Source of the DNA: DATFVJ01 sp963826515 | Lineage (GTDB): Bacteria > Actinomycetota > Actinomycetes > Streptosporangiales > Streptosporangiaceae | Reading direction: 5' to 3' | Length of the DNA stretch: 64,000 bases | NCBI GenBank assembly: GCA_963826515.1 | Contig: CAWGXI010000016.1 | Span: 248,001-312,000, forward strand | In this document: piece after piece, positions 8,002-16,392 of the stretch | Layout: each line of letters opens with the position of its first letter | How positions within the stretch are numbered: the stretch's first letter is position 1 | Position numbers and translations under genes: made by a program | The notes under the pieces: model-generated | What the model was told of the DNA's origin: nothing | Seen by the model: only the letters and a program-made list of their open reading frames with translations | The model's database searches: none

Positions 8002-8309
8002 AAGGATACCGCTCTCAAATTGCTGGGAAATTACCTCCAGCATATACATCCCCCTGTAGTCCCGAAATACTTACACCCATGGAAGAACTCCTGACCTCCG
8101 GCCCACGTACGTCTTTGCGCAGCTCAGCGGATAGCGAAATATGCATTGCGAAGTGAACTGCAAGATGAAGCTCTGGCAGCTTTATTTTATTTCTGTTAAT
8201 TTCTGATTGGACTACCTGTCTTCGCTGCGCCAGACAGGGCCCCGGCGGGCGCCAGGGCGGCGGGCGCCAGGGCGGCGGGTGCCGAGGCGGCGGGGACCTG
8301 GTTCGATCT
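8002..8309. other. Non-coding interval
   Basis: Between the recombinase remnant and the rskA 3' end. It is noticeably less GC-rich at 8080-8220 (TTTATTTTATTTCTG stretch), with no recognisable gene or RNA; consistent with foreign or degenerating DNA. Confidence 0.4.
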
Positions 8310-9043
8310 TCAGGACGGTAGTGGCATGACCAGGATCGCCTTGCCGGTTGGCTGTGATGTCCCGCCCGCGGGTTCCACCGTAAGCCCGACCTGGTCACCG
8401 GGGCGGAGCCCGGAAGCGAGCACGTGGTGCGCCCAGCTTCGGCGGCAAGCAGGCCCGCCGGCCGGGTTCCTGGCGGGCCCATGACCCACAGTTCGTAGAC
8501 CTTGGCCGGCGGCAGCCCCGGCAGCCCGGCCGCGGCGAAGATCACCTCGTGCCGCGCGGGGGAAACCACTACTGTCGCCACACCACCGGCCAGGGTGGGC
8601 TGTTTCATGATGCGGGCATCGGGAGCGGCTAGAACCGCTGCCATTGCCCGGCTTTGCGCCCGGCTCCGGTCGAGCCCGTCTTGGGTACGGACCTGCACCA
8701 CGCCGAGGACAGCTGCCGCCGCGATACCGGCCGCGGCCACAGCCGCTGCCAGGCGCGGAACTCACGCCGGGCGGTGCGCTGACCGCGGCTGCGGGTCGAT
8801 GGCGGGGGGCGCCTGCCGGGTACGCGCGACCGCAGCGAGGACCCGGCCGCGCAGCGCGGGCGGCGGGACGACGGCTACCGCCATCGCGAGCCTGCTGGCG
8901 GTCTCCCTGAGCCCGCCGACCTCGTGCGCGCAGGGCTGGCAGCGGTGCAGATGGTGTTCGAACCGGTCGCGTTCCGCTCCTTCCAATGCGTCCAGCGCAT
9001 AGGCGCCGGTAAGGATGTGCAGGTCATGGCGGAGAAGCTTCAC
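8310..9043 (-). pseudogene. rskA: Anti-sigma-K factor, interrupted
   Basis: RskA is a membrane anti-sigma factor that holds SigK. The N-terminal zinc-binding anti-sigma domain is intact (LTGAYALDALEGAERDRFE, then HHLHRCQPC, the HxxxCxxC motif). A TGA at 8762-8764 interrupts the same frame exactly where the transmembrane segment begins; downstream the frame resumes as VPRLAAAVAAAGIAAAAVLG. TGG (Trp) would restore it. A second lesion, a one-base loss near 8420, moves the extracytoplasmic domain (VIFAAAGLPGLPPAKVYELW) into another frame, which ends correctly as LTVEPAGGTSQPTGKAILV. The GTG start overlaps the sigK stop (GTGA). A truncated soluble anti-sigma fragment could still be made. Sequencing error is the alternative. 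Confidence 0.82.
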
Positions 9044-9635
9044 CACTCCACCCCCATGCAGTCGCGCATCCGGATCAGCCCGTCGCGGATCCTGGTTTTG
9101 ATCGTGCCGAGTGCGACACCGAGCAGGCCCGCGACCTGCCGGTGGCTGTATCCGCCGTAGTAGGCAAGCGTGATCGACTCATGTTGCAACTGGTGAGGCC
9201 GTCCAGGCAGCGGCGCACACGCTCACGGTCAAGCGTGGCCGCCACCGTGTCGGCCACCTCGTCCGGGCCGACAGCCGCCGCGGCGATCCGCTGCTCACGC
9301 TGCGCCGAGGCAGTGACAGAACGCACTCGGTCGATCGCCCGCCGATGGGCGATCGTCAGGATCCAGGTTGCCGCGGTGCCCTTCGAGGCGTCGAACCTGG
9401 CCGCCGTCCGCCACACCTCGAGCATCACCTCCTGGGCGACTTCCTCGGATTGGGCCGGATCACGGACCACCTTGAGGATCAGGCCATACACCGGTCCCGC
9501 GAAGCGGTCATACACCGCCTCGAATGCCCCCCGGTCACCGCGCGCCACGTGCGCGAGCAGCCCGTCCAGGCCCTGGTCTCCCCCCTCTTTGAGACCAGGG
9601 CCCGAACCTGCCGCACGCGTGCCGCGTGTGTTCAT
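9040..9635 (-). pseudogene. sigK: ECF sigma factor SigK, frameshifted in region 4
   Basis: Group 4 sigma factor. Region 2 is intact: VYDRFAGPVYGLILKVVRDP, AQSEEVAQEVMLEVWRTA, ATWILTIAHRRAIDRVRS. After CLDGLT the frame runs into unrelated sequence. In the alternative frame the genuine region 4 follows: LQHESITLAYYGGYSHRQVA, GLLGVALGTIKTRIRDGLIR, MRDCMGVEW, stop at 9040-9042. A single missing base near 9189 (expected GAG codon before TTG CAA) explains it. In mycobacteria SigK drives mpt70/mpt83-type fasciclin genes and is bound by RskA, which matches the neighbours on both sides here. Confidence 0.85.
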
Positions 9636-9854
9636 GCCTTGTATTCGGCGCTCGTGGCCGCGCGGATCGGTCCGCGTCCAAAAAGATCGGAAGATGCCGA
9701 ACTGTCGGGAGAAGCCGGAGGAGGTCGCACCAATCCGCGGTGCGCGCAGCGACGAAACCGGTTCGAACGCCAGAGAGCGCCGGAGCTCCGCGCCTGAGCG
9801 CGCGGGCCTCAGCCACTACCAGTGACAGTCAGTGACCGTCATAAAGGGGGAATC

Positions 9855-10506
9855 GTGAAACAACGTGTCCTCGGCATCGCCGCTGCCACCGTCGGCCTCG
9901 CACTCGGGGCCGCCGCCTGCAGCTCGGGCAGTACATCGAGCTCTTCGTCGTCCTCGCCCGCCGCGGCGGCATCGTCCGCGGCACCGGCCGCGGCACCGGC
10001 CGCGACTGCCAGTGGCGAGGCCGCGGGCGCCGCGCCGTTCGGTTCGGGCCTGCAAGACCGTGCCCGCAAGCGGGGCAGGCAGCTTCAACGGCATGGCCGC
10101 CGCACCCGTCGCCACCGCGGCCTCGAGCAACCCGATGCTCGCCACGCTCGCGACCGCCGTTAAGAAGGCGGGCCTGGCTGGCACGCTCAACTCCGCGTCA
10201 AGCATCACGGTCTTCGCGCCGGACAACGTGGCCTTTGCCAAGATCCCGGCGCCAACCTTGAAGAAGGTCCTCGCCGACACCGAACTCACGAAGATCCTCA
10301 CCTATCACGTGGTCTCCGGTCGATACGCCCCGGCCCAGCTGGCCAGCGGCACACCGCTCAAGACACTCGAAGGCGCCACCGTGAAGCCCGCCGCGATGGG
10401 CGGCACCTACGAGATCAACAACGCCCGCGTGCTGTGCGGCAACGTCCGGACCGCAAACGCGACGGTGTACATCATCGACATGGTGCTGATGCCCCCGGTG
10501 TCCTGA
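9855..10506 (+). pseudogene. Fasciclin-domain lipoprotein (MPT83-like), frameshifted
   Basis: Secreted or lipid-anchored protein of the MPT70/MPT83 type. GTG 9855 follows a strong ribosome site (AAAGGGGGAAT). The signal sequence KQRVLGIAAATVGLALGAAAC ends in a plausible lipobox, followed by a Ser/Ala linker. One extra base in the G/T/C run near 10043-10049 shifts the frame. The FAS1 domain continues in the next frame (ACKTVPASGAGSFNGMA, NPMLATLATAVKKAGL, SITVFAPDNVAFAKI, LTYHVVSGRYAP, GNVRTANATVYIIDMVLMPP). It stands divergently beside sigK-rskA, as expected for a SigK target. Confidence 0.83.
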
Positions 10507-10754
10507 GCCGGTTTCCCCCGGGTGCAGCCTGACCGGCGCGCTGCCGGCGGCGGGGAACGGCGGAGATCCCGGGCCGCGGCCATGACACCGCCGCCCCGGC
10601 TTTTCCGCTGCCGGGCGGCGCGTATCCGCGAATCGAACAATGAAATCCCGCGCACCGGGGTCAGCGGCGGCTACACTCAACCGAAAGCGGTTAATTGCAG
10701 TTCCGCAATGCCCGCTCTTTCCTTGTTAAGCTGAGATTTAGTCAATTTGACGAC

Positions 10755-13447
10755 GTGACTTCGCCAGTTATCCGCCCTGCTGCCGCCGCCGCACCGGAGC
10801 AGAACGCTACCGCCGCGCGTGCGCGCTCCTTGCCGTCAAGGCGCGCCGTCCTGCGTAGCGGCGTCATCGGCAGCGCGGCACTCACCGGTCTGCCCGTGCT
10901 GGGTTCCGGCCCGGCCCAGGCGCTGGCCGGCCGACGGGTCGCCGCGGACCGAAGCTATACGGCTCGCGCGTATGAATTCAATCGTGAATGGCTTTTTGGC
11001 GGCCTTTATGTGGATGGATCCGCGGCGCCAGGCTACGACGACAGCGGATTCAGCCGGGTGACGCTGCCGCATACGGTCACGCCGCTGTCCTGGCGAGAAT
11101 GGGACCATTCGGCGTGGGAAAACGTGTGGATCTACCGCCGCCATTTCGACGGCGCCGCACTGGGCGGTGGTGTGCTGGGCGGTGGTGTGCTGGGCGGTGG
11201 TGTGCTGGGTGATGCGGCACGGGTGGCACGGCAACGGGTGGCACGGCAACTGGTGGCGCGGCAGCGCGTCGCACGGCACGGGGTGGCACGGCAGCGGGTG
11301 GTGCTGCGCCGGGCGGCGGCCGGGTGTTCGTAGATTTCGACGGGGTCATGATGAACGCGACGGCCCTGCTCAACGGCACCACGGTCGGCGTTCACCAGGG
11401 CGGGCACCTGCCGTGGTCGGCGGAGTTGACCGGCCATGTGATTCCCGGCGACAACGTGCTCGCCGTGGTGGTGGACGCGCAGTGGCTGCCGGTGCCTCCG
11501 GAGGGCGCTCCAGGTGGCGCGGCCGCCGTCGACTACCTGCAGCCGGGCGGCATCTACCGCGACGTGCGACTGCGGGTGGTGCCTCAGGCATACATTTCCG
11601 ACGTCTTCGCCAAGCCCGTCGACGTGCTGAGCCCAGGCAGGCGCGTTGACGTGCAGTGCACTATCGATGCGGGCAGTGCGGCCGGGGCGAGCGCGCAGGT
11701 CAGCGCCGAGTTGCTCGACGGCTCGAGGGCCCTCGCGACCGCTGCCACGACCGTGGTGCTCGCCCCGGCCGGTGCCGCCACGGGTACCGCCTCTGGTATC
11801 GCCTCGGGCGCGCCCGCCGGTACGGCCATCTTTCTCAGCCTCACCGGCATCGGCGACGTGACGTTGTGGTCGCCTGACACGCCCAGGCTGTACACGGTCC
11901 GGGTCACGCTCACCGTGCCCGGCCGGGTCAGCCACTCGGTCTCGGCCACGATCGGTTTCCGCGAGGCAATGTTCCAGCGGGACGGTTTCTACCTGAACGG
12001 CACGCGCATGCCGATCTTCGGCCTGAACCGGCATCAGCATTTCCCCTACGCCGGCCTGGCGATGTCCGCGCGCCTGCAGCGCAGGGACGCGGAGATCCTC
12101 AAGCGCGAGCTGAACTGCAACATGGTCCGCTGCTCCCACTACCCGCAGTCGCCGCATTTCCTCGACGCCTGCGACGAGCTTGGCCTGATGGTGTGGGAGG
12201 AGCCGCCGGGCTGGCAGTACGTTGGCGACGCGGCGTGGCAGGACCTTGTCGTCGCGAACGCGCGCGACATGGTGATCCGTGACCGCAACCGGCCCTCGGT
12301 GATCATCTGGGGTACCCGGCTCAATGAGACCGCGAACTACGTGGCCCTGTACCAGCAGACTCGTCAGCTTGCCGACGATCTGGACGGCTCACGGCAGACG
12401 TCGGGGGCAGTGGATGTGTACTCGACCTCGGACTGGGCGCAGGACGTGTTCGCCTTTGACGACTACCACTCCTCGGGCGGCAACGCGACACTGCTCGCGC
12501 CCATGCCTGGCCTGCCCTACCTGGTCACCGAGGCGGTCGGCGCGCTGGACGGGCCGCCGTATTTCCGCTGGACCGACCCGGACGCGGTGCTGGCGAAGCA
12601 GGCGGTCATGCACGCCCAGGTGCATGACATCGCCAGGTCTGATCCTGGCTACTGCGGCCTGCTCGGCTGGGCCGGCTTCGACTACGCCTCGCTGAACGGC
12701 CACCATTTCGAGAACCTGAAATGGCCCGGGGTGATGGACACGTTCCGCGTGCCGAAGCCGGGCGCGGCGTTCTACCGGTCGCAGCTCGACCCACAGCTGC
12801 GTGCGGTGATCCTGCCGGTGTTCTGCTGGGACTTCGGGCCCGGCTCGCCGCCGCAAGGCCCCGGGCCTGGTGCGATGATCGCCACGAACTGCGACCGGCT
12901 CGAGATCTACGTCGGCGGGGCGCACTTCGCGACAGGTGTGCCAGATACGGGGCAGTTCGGGAGCCTGGCGCATCCGCCGGTGTTCGTGGATCTCACCATC
13001 GCCGGGACCCCGCCTATGTCGGTCCCGCCTGGCGCGGCCGCCCCGCCTGAACTGCGCATCGACGGGTATGTGGCAGGCGCCCTGGTCAAGGTCGTACGGA
13101 TGTCCGCGGACCCGTCCGGCGACCGGCTTGAGATGACAGCCGACCACGATACGATTGTGGCTGATGGGTCTGACGCGACCCGTGTTACGTTTCGGGCGGT
13201 GGATGCGTACGGGCACCGGCGCCCGCACATTACCGGTGGGGTGAGCCTGGCGCTGGCCGGACCGGCCGTGCTCATGGGTGACAGCCCCTTCCCGTTCGGG
13301 GACAACGGCGGCATCGGCGGGGCACTTGTCCGGTCCCTGCCCGGACAGATCGGAACTGTCGAGGTGACCGGAGAGCATTCCACCCTCGGCCGGAACGCGG
13401 TCCGGATAACCGCGACGCCGCCCCCGCCGTCGCGGCAGTTCCTATAG
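10755..13447 (+). pseudogene. GH2 family glycosidase with Tat signal, frameshifted in a repeat
   Basis: Secreted beta-galactosidase/beta-glucuronidase-like enzyme. Part one (GTG 10755 to about 11208) has a twin-arginine signal (SRRAVLRSGVIGSAALTG) and the start of the sugar-binding domain (FNREWLFGG, SWREWDHSAWENVWIYRRHF). Part two in another frame continues from GGRVFVDFDGVMMNATALLN to the stop at 13447. It carries the GH2 catalytic region: LNRHQHFPYAG, NMVRCSHYPQS, acid/base Glu in RPSVIIWGTRLNE, nucleophile Glu in YLVTEAVG. The frame changes inside a 15 bp minisatellite plus a Gly/Thr/Ala-coding tract (11160-11310). Without the net one-base change the protein would be about 890 residues. 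Substrate unknown. Confidence 0.82.
11162..11310. repeat. 15 bp minisatellite at the GH2 frame break
   Basis: Three exact copies of GGGCGGTGGTGTGCT (11162-11206), followed by degenerate units like GGGTGGCACGGCAAC to about 11310. The upstream and downstream GH2 reading frames do not agree across this tract. Confidence 0.85.
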
Positions 13448-13490
13448 GACATGCCAATCCTAGGGACATGAAGAGGGGCGGCCCAAGAAC

Positions 13491-13530
13491 GCCGCGGATC
13501 GCGTGCGCCATAGCCCACGCGATCCGCGGC
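13491..13530. terminator. 15 bp perfect hairpin between convergent genes
   Basis: GCCGCGGATCGCGTG pairs perfectly with CACGCGATCCGCGGC across a 10-base loop (CGCCATAGCC). It lies between the 3' ends of the GH2 gene (+) and the DUF11 gene (-), so it probably serves both as a bidirectional terminator. Its loop and right arm share 16 bases with a hairpin inside the hyfB-like gene at 34815-34830. Confidence 0.75.
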
Positions 13531-13559
13531 TGTATCAGGCGCGGGCCTGAGCGGTTCCG

Positions 13560-14507
13560 TCAGGAGGCGCGGCGGGCACGTCTGCGCAGGAGCAGCCAGC
13601 CAGTGATCGCGGCGGCCGCGGCGAGGAGCAGCGTTGCGCCTGCGGGCCGGAGGAATCCCAGCGTGTGGCTGTGGGCCGCCGCGCGGGTGGCGCGGCGTGC
13701 GTGCGCGGCCGCTTTGGCACCGGCGGGCAGTTCGTCGGAGTGGGCGGCGCAGACGATCGGCTTGATGCTGCCCCTGGTGCTCGCGCAGGCGATGGTGTCG
13801 AGGCGCAGGAGCTGGTTCGGCGTCTGCCCGACCTTGCCCACCACCCCGAAGGTGGCCACGCGGCCAGCGGGCAGGTTCACCTGCCACGTCACGGCCCCCG
13901 CGCGGGCTGCGCCGCGGCGGGTGGCCGAGACCAGCCTCATCCCGGCCGGCAGCGTCTGCACAATGTCAAGGCCACGGGCATTTGTCGTGCCGATGTTGTG
14001 GATCTTGACCGTGTAGGTGAGCAGATCACCTGGCTTGGCGGTCTGCCTGCCGTCGTCCACGCCGATGCTCAGCGCGGGCCCGTTCGCGGCCGCGGCAACC
14101 GGAATTGATGGGCGCAGGGCCGCGGGCGATGGGCTAGGGCCGTCGGTGCCTGGCTGGCTGCTCAGATCGGCCGCGCTGCTGGAATTGAGCCCGTGGCTGG
14201 TCATCCTCAGCGCGGAGTAGTTCCCGGCCAGCGAGCTAGTCCCGGCCAGCGAGCTATTCGTGGCCAGCGAGCTATTCGTGGCCAGCGAGCTATTCCCGGC
14301 TAGCGACTGGCGCGCCGTAAGATGCCGGGCGTGCGCCGCTTCCCGCGTCACCGGGCGGGGCATTGGCGCACCGTCGGCCTGCGCCAGGAACGGTGAAAGC
14401 AGCACCGACAGGGCGGTCAGCGGCCCGGCAAGTGCCACCGCCGCCAAGGTGCGGCGGTGCTTAACGGACCCCCGTCCTGGCAGGCGGGAATTGTGCGGCC
14501 TCGTCAT
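13560..14507 (-). CDS. DUF11-domain surface protein with C-terminal membrane anchor
   Basis: Cell-surface protein of 315 residues. It has an N-terminal signal (RTLAAVALAGPLTALSVLL), a Ser/Asn/Leu-rich repeat region, and one DUF11 conserved domain at about residues 145-245 (NGPALSIGVDDGRQTAKPGD, LLTYTVKIHNIGTTNARGLD, VQTLPAGMRLVSATRRG). It ends in a C-terminal hydrophobic helix (ATLLLAAAAAITGWLLL) and basic stop-transfer RRRARRAS. ATG 14507 was chosen over upstream codons because it directly precedes the signal peptide's basic n-region and follows GGGGGACG. The repeat segment codes SLATNSSLATNSSLAG from an 18 bp minisatellite. Likely an anchored structural or adhesive protein. Confidence 0.75.
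   Translation of the reverse strand: MTRPHNSRLPGRGSVKHRRTLAAVALAGPLTALSVLLSPFLAQADGAPMPRPVTREAAHARHLTARQSLAGNSSLATNSSLATNSSLAGTSSLAGNYSALRMTSHGLNSSSAADLSSQPGTDGPSPSPAALRPSIPVAAAANGPALSIGVDDGRQTAKPGDLLTYTVKIHNIGTTNARGLDIVQTLPAGMRLVSATRRGAARAGAVTWQVNLPAGRVATFGVVGKVGQTPNQLLRLDTIACASTRGSIKPIVCAAHSDELPAGAKAAAHARRATRAAAHSHTLGFLRPAGATLLLAAAAAITGWLLLRRRARRAS
14221..14308. repeat. 18 bp minisatellite in the DUF11 gene
   Basis: Five copies of a unit like TTCGTGGCCAGCGAGCTA, varying at TTCCCGG/TTCGTGG/GTCCCGG. In frame it codes a six-residue S(S/Y)LA(G/T)N-type repeat. Confidence 0.9.
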
Positions 14508-14710
14508 CTGCGTCCCCCGGGTGGCGATTTGTTTCCGCGCGACATCCCAGGCAGGAATATTCCTGTTGTGCGCTGAATGGATGTCTATGGCCGAAACGCA
14601 ACTCGTCGATAACATGCTGTTCAGGCCGGGATCGTATCAGCCCGCATTACCCTCAGCCACGAAATGCCGCATTCCCGTGGCGGCCGGTAGGCGCGGGCGC
14701 CGCACCCCGT

Positions 14711-15067
14711 CTACCCGGGCGCAGCGTCGTCACCGAGGCTGCCGTCCTGGCGGCCGGCCTCGTAGGCGACCGCGAGCTTGTGGCGCTGGCGGCGATGGAA
14801 CAGCAGGAAGGCAACCACGAGCGCGGCGAGCACGACGAGCACGACGATGGCCTGCACGACCGGGAAGATGACCACGGTCGCGGTAGCGATGCTGCGGTGA
14901 CCGTCCGTTGCCACGGCCGTCGTGAGGTGGCAGATGCAGATGAGCGGAACCGCAGCGACAATCGCGGTGATCAGAGCCCCGGCGAGCGACAGAACCCACG
15001 TGGGCGCGGGGAGGCCACCCCCGCTGCGGAGGTGGCCTCCCCAAAGAGGGTCCGGACCGTTACGCAC
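14711..15067 (-). CDS. Small two-span membrane protein
   Basis: A 118-residue frame with two clear hydrophobic helices (WVLSLAGALITAIVAAVPLI and TATVVIFPVVQAIVVLVVLA) and a basic cytoplasmic tail rich in Arg/His (LLFHRRQRHKLAVAYEAGR). No family is recognised. It is divergent from the Cys leader peptide and cysteine dioxygenase operon; the interval 15068-15143 must hold both promoters. The hydropathy pattern and the absence of a competing frame support it as real. Confidence 0.6.
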   Translation of the reverse strand: MRNGPDPLWGGHLRSGGGLPAPTWVLSLAGALITAIVAAVPLICICHLTTAVATDGHRSIATATVVIFPVVQAIVVLVVLAALVVAFLLFHRRQRHKLAVAYEAGRQDGSLGDDAAPG

Positions 15068-15143
15068 ATGTCCTCACTTCTGGTTGCCGTACCCGGTGAT
15101 TAAGACGATTGATTTAGTTCAGAAATCTGGCAAGATCGTCCTC

Positions 15144-15224
15144 GTGCACATTGGCACGCATCGTCACCAGCGTCTCCACGTCGACCTGCGCCGGCAGGCC
15201 AGCGCGCTCTGTCCGCGGTCCTGA
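15144..15224 (+). CDS. Cysteine-type leader peptide (attenuation uORF)
   Basis: A 26-residue peptide from GTG 15144: HIGTHRHQRLHVDLRRQAS then ALCPRS, stop TGA 15222-15224. It matches the actinobacterial putative-leader-peptide pattern (R)LH(V/I)DL-R--S-LC, known in front of sulfur-assimilation and cysteine-related operons, where ribosome behaviour at the Cys codon is thought to control the downstream genes. It sits 70 bases upstream of a cysteine dioxygenase and rhodanese, which fits. That the peptide senses cysteine here is inference from the family. Confidence 0.72.
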   Translation: MHIGTHRHQRLHVDLRRQASALCPRS

Positions 15225-15294
15225 CGGCCACGACGGCCAAGCCAGCCGTCCCGGCCACCAGCGACCAAGGACCGAACAGCCGAGGAGACGCGCA

Positions 15295-15915
15295 ATGACC
15301 ACTACAGTGCACGCGCCACTAGGCACGGCGCAGCCAAGCCCAACTAAGTCAAGCCCAGCGCAGTCAAACCCAGGACAGCCAAGCGCAGAAAAGTCAAACC
15401 CACGACAGCCAAGCGCAGAAAAGCCAAGCCCTGAAAAGTCAAACCCAGCACAGCCAGGCCCAGGACAGCCGAGCACCTGGCAGCTCAGCACGCAGCAACT
15501 CGCCGAGACGGCGCGCACGCTGGCGGCACGGCCCGGGGAGTGGATCTCCCGGGTCCGGCTGAACGCGGACGGGCGCTGGTACGAGCAGATCCACGCGGGC
15601 GACGGTTATGACGTCTGGCTGATCACCTGGCTACCCGGCCAGTCGACCGGCTTCCACGACCACGGCGGCTCGGCAGGCGCTTTCGCGCTCGCCTGGGGCG
15701 TCCTCGAGGAACACCGGCTGGACACGTCCGTTGTCATCGGGGCCGGGCAGGCACGCGAAATCGAGCCCGATATCGTGCACGACGTGCGAAACAACTCCGC
15801 GGCGCCCGCGGTAAGCGTGCACGCCTACTCCCCGCCGCTGGCCGGGATGACCCGCTACGACATCACCGGCGACGGGCTCGTCGCGGGCCGCCGCGAGAGC
15901 TCGCGGGACTGGTGA
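15295..15915 (+). CDS. Cysteine dioxygenase family protein
   Basis: Cupin-fold, non-heme iron enzyme of the CDO type I family, oxidising cysteine to cysteine sulfinate. Iron-binding residues are visible in STGFHDHGGSAGAFALAWG (HxH) and EPDIVHDVRN (third His); EWISRVRLNADGRWYEQIH is typical of bacterial members. ATG 15295 follows GAGGAG at good spacing. Residues about 15-60 are a Ser/Pro/Gln/Lys-rich low-complexity insert built from a degenerate minisatellite, absent from ordinary CDOs and probably disordered. The stop overlaps the rhodanese start (GTGA, 15912-15915), giving a coupled two-gene operon under the leader peptide. Confidence 0.88.
   Translation: MTTTVHAPLGTAQPSPTKSSPAQSNPGQPSAEKSNPRQPSAEKPSPEKSNPAQPGPGQPSTWQLSTQQLAETARTLAARPGEWISRVRLNADGRWYEQIHAGDGYDVWLITWLPGQSTGFHDHGGSAGAFALAWGVLEEHRLDTSVVIGAGQAREIEPDIVHDVRNNSAAPAVSVHAYSPPLAGMTRYDITGDGLVAGRRESSRDW
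15340..15472. repeat. Degenerate in-frame repeat in the CDO N-terminus
   Basis: Multiple imperfect copies built on AAGTCAAACCCA and GACAGCCAAGCGCAGAA. A 36 bp block is duplicated at about 15375 and 15411. It codes (K)SNPxQPSAEK-like repeats and keeps the reading frame. Confidence 0.75.
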
Positions 15916-16370
15916 CACAGCGGCCGGCGGGCGCGCGCACGATCGACGAGATCCTCGCCGGGGCGCGCGCACGCATCACGCGGGTGACACCGCGGCAGGC
16001 GTTCGGCGAGCTTGACCACGGCGCGACCCTGGTTGACATCCGCCCGGCCGCTCAGCGCGCTGCCGAGGGCGAGATACCAGGCGCGACCGTGATCGAGCGC
16101 AACGTCCTCGAATGGCGGTTCGATCCCGCGTCGCAGGCCAAGCTGGCGTCGGTCACCGGATACGACGACCGCATCCTGGTGATCTGCTCTGAAGGCTACA
16201 CCTCCAGCCTGGCCGCGGCCGCGCTGCAGGACCTGGGCCTCGCCGGGGCGACGGACGTCGCGGGCGGGTTCCAGGCCTGGGCGGCCGCCGGGCTGCCGGT
16301 AGTCGCGCCGTCCCCGGCGCCGGCGGCCGGTCAGGCGCCACACCGGCCGGCGGCACGGACGGACGCATAG
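15912..16370 (+). CDS. Rhodanese-like sulfurtransferase
   Basis: Single-domain rhodanese of 152 residues transferring sulfane sulfur through a persulfide on its active-site cysteine (LVICSEGYTSSLAA). The CH2A/B-like features ATLVDIRPAAQRAAEGEIPG and GGFQAWAAAGLPV are present. GTG 15912 overlaps the cysteine dioxygenase stop. With CDO upstream and a Cys leader peptide in front, the pair likely handles excess cysteine and sulfane sulfur. The C-terminal 25 residues are Pro/Ala-rich. Confidence 0.88.
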   Translation: MTQRPAGARTIDEILAGARARITRVTPRQAFGELDHGATLVDIRPAAQRAAEGEIPGATVIERNVLEWRFDPASQAKLASVTGYDDRILVICSEGYTSSLAAAALQDLGLAGATDVAGGFQAWAAAGLPVVAPSPAPAAGQAPHRPAARTDA

Positions 16371-16392
16371 CAGCGGCGCGGCTGATGGAGGG

